A stretch of DNA of 64,000 nt, taken from contig NZ_VOSL01000145.1 in the NCBI RefSeq assembly GCF_007997005.1, forward strand, positions 18,930 to 82,929, written 5' to 3'. The translations under genes and the position numbers were made by a program. Under the pieces are notes generated by a model that had not been told where the DNA came from, made no database searches, and was given only the letters and a program-made list of their open reading frames with translations. Positions 60,201 through 64,000 of the stretch are shown here, piece by piece; the stretch's first letter is position 1; each line of letters starts with the position of its first letter. The stretch comes from Lujinxingia vulgaris. GTDB taxonomy: Bacteria > Myxococcota_A > Bradymonadia > Bradymonadales > Bradymonadaceae.

Positions 60201-60656
60201 GGTCTCTTCAACCTGCCGCTCCCCGAAGGGCTGACGCCCGATCAGGAGTTTGAGTACCAGCTCTCGGTTGAAGACCTGGCCTTCCCGCTTCAGGAACGTG
60301 CGCTCACCGCGTTTAACCGCGCGCTGGAGCTTGCGCTGGAGTACGAGGCCTACAACGAGTGGAGCCGCCTCTCCGCCCAGGAGATCAGCCAGCTTGAGCG
60401 TGGCGCCTACCCGATCACCGGGCAGGAAGGTGTGACGGTGGAACACAACCGCACCGAGTTCTTCGCGCCGGATCCGGTGACGGACTGGTCGGTGGTGGCC
60501 GAGCGTGGCGCGGCGCGCTTTGAGCGTCGTCCCAAGCCGGAGCCCGCGCCTGCGCTCGACGAGAACGGACAGCCCATTGAGGCGGCGCCCGAAGGGGCGA
60601 CGCCGGCTGAAGGTGAGGGTACGCCGTCGGCAACGACTGAAACCCCGGCCTCCTGA
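57198..60656 (+). CDS. Large TPR protein, GltD (AgmU)-like
   Basis: An 1152-residue exported protein made almost wholly of TPR-like helical pairs. Signal peptide GALMVALLASPTAEVWA is followed by a coiled coil (about 20-110) and then TPR units such as SEAQAIYEDILREYPDYNRL, PDAYLALGEFFFDQQQAGVA and NALYVLGLIFESRADLSQAA. The last 60 residues are Pro/Ala/Glu-rich. Similar size and repeat content, and position just before a TPR lipoprotein, are those of GltD (AgmU) in M. xanthus, a periplasmic gliding-machine component that decorates focal adhesions. It is translationally coupled to the GltC-like gene by ATGA. It has no lipobox. Confidence 0.72.
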   Translation: MKNRHTTRTIFGALMVALLASPTAEVWAQDISAQERERATTDDILDSASRRLDEQAAAESEREVESDLEAETNVTLDQVEDEQRTMTVEEIEALKRRLEAQNRRMITQLDEIIARSPYAAQKPDWMFQKAELLWELRNMEYVRARTEYNACLDAVYEGTLDESECPEPMPDYSEAQAIYEDILREYPDYNRLDEVIFRLGSGLIEANQGAQAVGYLQRLVTNYPNSRYLPDAYLALGEFFFDQQQAGVAKMNYEKVLNYEQYRNYDYALYKLAWSHFNNGEHRESADTFKQVIARADSAAWNFLQTQASNDLMLALAEIDDGWIEARDYFTEIRDIEYTYEQISRMAGYLELQGKDADALAAYEWFLDERPNDPSVPDWMDAIVRSLRRTNFEAYEERVQRYVAYLNPQGTWFRNNADEERAISNANLLVEGNLARLANHYHRQAQRGGTRDDYVTAADYYQQFIDRFPEHPASFDMTFFLGEIYLYNLEDYERAALQYQLVVDLYKDDNIPEEAKPEEVEALVRDAAYAVVSSYNELVKQHHPDSILVEMAARAGENPEPTSQSMGSAADAGETPPIPRTDLLKYEQGFVEASDQFSEMYPTEDVTPTVDYVAAEVYKSRGHYDNCVPRYESIIENAPRHTYASYAGNSLLEANYRLQRWDEVEKWARHLLENEIFDVTPRESLTQAIAFAINEKAIDLKEEDKVDEAAAEMLRLAGEFPDSEFAPGAVFNAAAIYEGGNEVNRAVELYQRVIETYPESEQAPNALYVLGLIFESRADLSQAATYFARLGEENYRSYENAGDAVYNAAVLRTAMEQWDEAIATYESYLEYFGEEIEDEEENTIELEMAFLEKNRENREAARTRFEEFLKKDTIKGAERVEVNLELGLLAEQMQPRNWEEVADGYFTSAVSTWKELDEEGQNASRQFAAQARFHQGEAIFRKFKAVELSFPVRTLTRTAQEKGQYQLDAEEVFAEVIQMKSPRWVAAAAYRIGQAYKDFAEGLFNLPLPEGLTPDQEFEYQLSVEDLAFPLQERALTAFNRALELALEYEAYNEWSRLSAQEISQLERGAYPITGQEGVTVEHNRTEFFAPDPVTDWSVVAERGAARFERRPKPEPAPALDENGQPIEAAPEGATPAEGEGTPSATTETPAS

Positions 60657-60711
60657 GTTAGGACGATCATCGACGACACACACGCCGCAAGGCGTGGTGC
60701 GAGGATAGCAT

Positions 60712-61962
60712 ATGAAAAACACACTCACTAACCTGACTCGCCGCCCCTTGATGGGGGTATTGGCTGGTGCGCTTGCGGTGACGCTGAGCGCGGGGTGCTC
60801 CAGCGCCCCGAAGACCGTCGATGAGGCGCCGGTGGAGGTTCCGGAGAAGTCGGAGCAGGAGAAGATCTCCGAATCGACCGGCATCCCCCTGGAGGCTCTT
60901 GAGGCCTTTGAAGAGGCGATGGTGGCCATCGAGGCCGGCGCGACCGAGCGTCAGACGGCCATCGACGCCCTGGAGCGAGCCATCGAGATTGAGCCCACCT
61001 TTGCAGAGGCCCACTACAACCTGGGTCTTCTCTACGGTGAGATCGATCGCAACGATGATGCCGTGGTTCGCATTCAGACCGCCCGTGAGCTCGATCCGGA
61101 TGTGTTTGATTACACCGTGGCGCTGGCCAAGGCTTACGCTGAAAACGAGCAGTACGACGACGCGCAGACCCTCTTCTCGGAGGTTGTGGCGCGCGATCCG
61201 AATAACCTCGTCGCCAAGAACAACATGGCGGTCATCGCGCTTCGGCGCGGCGAGGAGGATCAGGCGCTGCGTTACGTCGAGGAGATCCTGCGTGAGGATA
61301 ACGTCAACGTCGGGGCGCTCAACACGCTCGGTCTGATTTACATGGAGCGCGAGAACCTCTCGCTGGCGAAGTACTCGCTGCGCAAGGCGCTCAAAGAAGA
61401 TGAAGACAACGTCGACGTGCTCAACAACCTGGGGCTTGTCTACATCCAGGAAGATAACGTGCCGCTGGCGGTCGACTCCTTCTCCAAGGCGATCGAGGCC
61501 GACGAGGACTACCTGGAGAGCCGCCTGAACCTGGCTTCGATCCTGCTCGAGTACCTCGATTACGAGCGGGCCGACGCGCACTTCACTCACGCGGTGCGCA
61601 TCGCGCCGCACCACTGTGTGGCGAACCTGGGTAAGGGCGCTTCGGCGTTTGCGGTCGGTGAGCATGAAGAAGCCGATGAACGCTACAGCTACTACCTGCA
61701 GGAGTGTGATAGCGATCACCTCTCCAGCCTGGAGCGACTGGCGCAGCTCAATGAGACGCACCTGCAGCGCCCCGAAGAGGCCATCGCGTACTACGAGCGG
61801 CTGGTGGAGCTGGAAGACGACGTGAACAAGGTCGCCAACTACGAGGCGTCGATTAACTTCATGCGCTCGCAGCTGGAGCAGCAGGCGCAGCAGCCGGAGC
61901 CGGAAGCTGAAGAGGCCCCCGAAGGTGATGAAGCGGTCGAGGGCGACGAAGCCGCGGAGTGA
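60712..61962 (+). CDS. TPR lipoprotein, GltE (AglT)-like
   Basis: A 416-residue lipoprotein with lipobox LSAGC (Cys29) and canonical TPR units (PTFAEAHYNLGLLYGEIDRN, NLVAKNNMAVIALRRGEEDQ, VDVLNNLGLVYIQEDNVPLA). The acidic tail EEAPEGDEAVEGDEAAE ends it. AglT/GltE of M. xanthus is an outer-membrane TPR lipoprotein of the same size class encoded next to GltD. ATG 60712 has GAGG 6-7 nt upstream and lies 55 bp after the GltD-like gene. Confidence 0.78.
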   Translation: MKNTLTNLTRRPLMGVLAGALAVTLSAGCSSAPKTVDEAPVEVPEKSEQEKISESTGIPLEALEAFEEAMVAIEAGATERQTAIDALERAIEIEPTFAEAHYNLGLLYGEIDRNDDAVVRIQTARELDPDVFDYTVALAKAYAENEQYDDAQTLFSEVVARDPNNLVAKNNMAVIALRRGEEDQALRYVEEILREDNVNVGALNTLGLIYMERENLSLAKYSLRKALKEDEDNVDVLNNLGLVYIQEDNVPLAVDSFSKAIEADEDYLESRLNLASILLEYLDYERADAHFTHAVRIAPHHCVANLGKGASAFAVGEHEEADERYSYYLQECDSDHLSSLERLAQLNETHLQRPEEAIAYYERLVELEDDVNKVANYEASINFMRSQLEQQAQQPEPEAEEAPEGDEAVEGDEAAE

Positions 61963-61984
61963 GTCACGGCGTGCTGCGGCGTCT

Positions 61985-62013
61985 TTGACGTCGGGACGCG
62001 CGGGCGTTACACT
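61985..62013 (+). promoter_or_regulatory. Promoter of the CglF-like gene
   Basis: TTGACG (61985-61990), a 17-bp spacer and TACACT (62008-62013). A leader of about 43 nt precedes the ATG at 62063, which has GAGGAG upstream. Confidence 0.55.
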
Positions 62014-62062
62014 TTTACGGCATGTCGCGTGATACCGCGCGAAGCTACTGAGGAGAGAGACG

Positions 62063-62326
62063 ATGAAAAAAGCAATCTTTTGTCTGGTGCTTGCGGCGAC
62101 GACGGTGTTCGGTGCCCAGGCCTTCGCGCAGGACGCCGAAGAGGGCGAGACCCGCTCGCGCTTCTACGACTTCGAGAACATGCTCGTCGAAGGTGAGTTC
62201 CGCTCGCCGGACTTGATGAACATGGAAGGTCGCGGTCAGGCGCAGTTCCAGCGCCTGCTGGACCTGAAGACGAGCTTCCTGCCGAAGATTCAGGAAAGCA
62301 CCGAAGAGGCCGCGCTCCAGCAGTAA
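62063..62326 (+). CDS. Small secreted protein, CglF-like
   Basis: An 87-residue exported protein. The signal peptide FCLVLAATTVFGAQAFA ends before QDAEEG; the mature part of about 64 residues reads RSRFYDFENMLVEGEFRSPD and RAQ-type FQRLLDLKTSFLPKIQES. This layout and the position beside the GltE-like gene fit the small gliding protein CglF. The gene has its own promoter and a strong hairpin after it. The family call rests on recall of the CglF pattern and on context. Confidence 0.62.
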   Translation: MKKAIFCLVLAATTVFGAQAFAQDAEEGETRSRFYDFENMLVEGEFRSPDLMNMEGRGQAQFQRLLDLKTSFLPKIQESTEEAALQQ

Positions 62327-62355
62327 GCGCGCGACTCGGTGAGCTTTCGAGCTTT

Positions 62356-62391
62356 GACGCCCCGCCATCCCGTTGAGGATGGCGGGGCGTC
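62356..62391 (+). terminator. Perfect 15-bp hairpin after the CglF-like gene
   Basis: Arms 62356-62370 and 62377-62391 pair perfectly around a 6-nt loop. No T tract follows, so it is a terminator-like or mRNA-stabilising element rather than a classical terminator. Confidence 0.5.
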
Positions 62392-62543
62392 TGCGTCTGG
62401 GGGCGCCGTGAACGACGGGGGAGAGACGGGGCGCTGAGGGCTAACGTAAAAGGTTGTGTCGGGTTGCGGAGGATCGGGCCATCGGGGCGCTATCAGCGGG
62501 GCTCTGACGAGGATCACGGCGTTGGGATGGGGGTGACAACTGA

Positions 62544-62573
62544 TTGACGCTTCATAAAGCGCTTTGCTACGTT
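62544..62573 (+). promoter_or_regulatory. Predicted promoter of the GltJ-like gene
   Basis: TTGACG (62544-62549), an 18-bp spacer and TACGTT (62568-62573). It is followed by a leader of about 250 nt in which no RNA element or credible ORF is seen. Together with the hairpin at 62356 it makes the 504-bp gap 62327-62830 a break between transcription units. Confidence 0.4.
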
Positions 62574-62830
62574 GGACGCCGCTGACCGGCACGCTTCCTC
62601 ATCGATGTACGCCCGGGAGAGTTGCCGCTCTTTTTCCAGGAGGGCACCCACCTCCTCGGGGCTCGCCGCGCGAGCCGATCGAAACGATGAGGGTGGTTGG
62701 AAGGCATGCGCAGCAAAAGGTTGCGAAAGAGAGGTGGCGGTCGAGGATGATCGTCACAGAGCAGGTCGAATCCACGCCGGCCGCCCGATGAGGCGGCGTA
62801 TTAGAGGCAACGCGAAGGAGCGGTTCCCCG

Positions 62831-64000
62831 ATGAAGATCGTTTGCGACAACTGCGGCGCGAAATATTCCATCGCGGACGACAAGGTCCAGGGCAAGGTCT
62901 TTAAGATCCGGTGTAAAAAGTGCAGCGAGGTCATCGTGGTCAAAGGGACCGCAGAAGGTAGTGAAGAAGGTGGCGGGGAGTTCGGCTCGGCCTACGGCAA
63001 CACCGGCGGGGCGTCGGAGTGGTACGTGGTGATCGACGGCGATCGCGTCGGCCCGATTACGCCCGAGGAGGTGGAAGCCTACTTCACCGCCGGTCAGGTG
63101 CACCCGGATACCTTCGCCTGGCGCGACGGGTTGGATGACTGGGTGATGTTGAGCACGCTCAACGAGTTCGCGCATCTGATGCAGGACGCGGCCGGCCCCA
63201 ACGAAGCCACGATGATCGCTTCGGCGCATAACCCTCAGCCCGAGCCTGATCTCGACGCGACGGCGGCGATGAGCTCCGGAGGCTTTGATAGCCTGGAGGG
63301 CTACAGCGATAACAGCGCCTCTGTGGAGAGCGGGAGCTACGACCAGCAGCCCTCGATCGAGAGCTACGCCGACAACGGCTTCGGAGGCGGTGGTTACGAT
63401 GATGGCTACGACGCCGGTGGTTACGATGCTGGCGGTTACGATGACGGGTTCGGCGGTGGCGAGGGTGGGATGTTCGCCGCGTTCGACTCGACGCCACCCG
63501 AAGACGACTACGCCGGCGGCTATGGCGCGGATGAGCCGGAGCCGGCCGCGGCTCCTGCCTCGGGTGACATGGTGGGCGCGCGCAATGAGAACAGCGTGCT
63601 CTTCAGCCTGAGCAGCGTCGACCAGGTGAAGGCGGTGAGCAAGCCGGCCGAAGGCGCGGCGCAGGGCAATGATAAGTCGGGTCTCATCGACATTCAGGCG
63701 CTGGCGAGCACGCACGCGTCGATGAAGGGTGAGAAGGGCTCGGATGACGACTTTGCCCCGGGGACGATGAGCATGCCGGCGCTGATGCCGATGGGCAGCC
63801 ATCGCAAGCAGAACAAGGGGCTGATGATCGGCGTGATCGCCGGTGTGGCCATCCTGGTGCTGGCGCTTGTGGCGGTTGTGGTGGTGGTGCTCGGCAAAGA
63901 CAGTGGCGAGCAGCCGGCGCAGCCGGCGGTCGCTGCCGCGCCCGCAGCGGCTCCGGCCGCGGCTGAAGCCGCGCCGACGCCCGAGGAGCAGAAAGAGGCC
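62831..64000 (+). CDS. Zinc-ribbon + GYF + single-TM protein, GltJ (AgmX)-like (3' end outside window)
   Basis: 390 codons are visible and the frame is open at the window end. A zinc ribbon (Cys5-x2-Cys8 and Cys28-x2-Cys31) is followed by a GYF domain (about 64-112; WYVVIDGDRVGPITPEEV and W(R)DGLDDWVML), a Tyr/Gly-rich low-complexity region (about 187-212), the segment RNENSVLFSLSS (from residue 251) and one TM helix (about 330-355), then a Pro/Ala-rich start of the periplasmic part. In M. xanthus GltJ/AgmX the cytoplasmic zinc-ribbon and GYF domains contact the polarity GTPase MglA and AglZ, and the periplasmic part reaches the other Glt proteins. ATG 62831 has AAGGAG 10 nt upstream. GltG-like paralogues share part of this design, so GltG versus GltJ is not settled. 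Confidence 0.75.
   Translation, partial: MKIVCDNCGAKYSIADDKVQGKVFKIRCKKCSEVIVVKGTAEGSEEGGGEFGSAYGNTGGASEWYVVIDGDRVGPITPEEVEAYFTAGQVHPDTFAWRDGLDDWVMLSTLNEFAHLMQDAAGPNEATMIASAHNPQPEPDLDATAAMSSGGFDSLEGYSDNSASVESGSYDQQPSIESYADNGFGGGGYDDGYDAGGYDAGGYDDGFGGGEGGMFAAFDSTPPEDDYAGGYGADEPEPAAAPASGDMVGARNENSVLFSLSSVDQVKAVSKPAEGAAQGNDKSGLIDIQALASTHASMKGEKGSDDDFAPGTMSMPALMPMGSHRKQNKGLMIGVIAGVAILVLALVAVVVVVLGKDSGEQPAQPAVAAAPAAAPAAAEAAPTPEEQKEA

Noticed and set aside
62564..62904. Short ORFs in the leader of the GltJ-like gene
   Set aside because: Two overlapping frames with no SD and one runs into the GltJ-like gene out of frame; better explained as untranslated leader.

Overview
This window is a GC-rich (roughly two-thirds G+C by eye), densely coding bacterial chromosome segment with 50 protein genes (two cut by the window edges), two tRNA genes, no rRNA and no CRISPR array. 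Gene content points to a predatory/myxobacterial-type deltaproteobacterium, most likely Bradymonadota or Myxococcota. The signs are many lipoproteins and Cys-rich secreted proteins, a PilT-type pilus retraction ATPase beside a PilZ-like acidic scaffold, and a run of genes matching the Glt/Cgl gliding-motility apparatus of Myxococcus xanthus. The taxonomy is inferred from families only.

Layout. 1-5253: end of recA with its terminator, a pilT-like ATPase, a predicted outer-membrane barrel protein and a PilZ-like protein with a long acidic disordered region. 5435-9575: a YqiA-like hydrolase, a 361-bp intergenic region holding 13 GATC sites in 219 bp, a DpnA-like (GATC-type) DNA methyltransferase with no restriction enzyme beside it, and a Ski2/HelY-like RNA helicase. 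9642-17229: minus-strand envelope genes (DegP/HtrA protease, START-like protein, hybrid histidine kinase, cyclophilin lipoprotein, Sel1-repeat protein). 17328-27711: small metabolic and envelope genes, including an msrB/fRMsr pair whose stop and start codons overlap, an M19 dipeptidase, an M43-like metalloprotease lipoprotein, a CYTH phosphatase and a lone KamE-type B12-binding subunit. 27984-36338: secG, dapD overlapping an aminotransferase (lysine/peptidoglycan pathway), tRNA-Ala(CGC), a DUF421 protein and an RluA-type pseudouridine synthase.

36347-40928 is a minus-strand operon of Tad-like pseudopilin genes (TadE, TadG, TadE plus a secreted protein) without a Tad ATPase. 41307-45334 is a minus-strand set in which a CDP-alcohol phosphatidyltransferase, a cytidylyltransferase and a rhomboid protease overlap by ATGA, suggesting phospholipid headgroup synthesis. 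45474-45814 is an eight-copy mosaic tandem repeat just 3' of a PhoR/PhoB-like two-component pair. A nicotinate phosphoribosyltransferase, a dCMP deaminase and tRNA-Phe(GAA) follow.

51880-64000 is the most notable block. In order it encodes a vWA-like lipoprotein (CglB-like), two outer-membrane barrels (GltA/GltB-CglE-like), a 660-residue periplasmic TPR protein (GltC-like), an 1152-residue TPR protein (GltD-like), a TPR lipoprotein (GltE-like), a small secreted protein (CglF-like) and, cut by the window end, a zinc-ribbon + GYF + one-TM protein (GltJ/AgmX-like). Together these would form an envelope-spanning complex running from a cytoplasmic signalling head to a surface adhesin. Five promoters read from this window share a TTGAC(G/A)-35 with 17-18 bp spacing.
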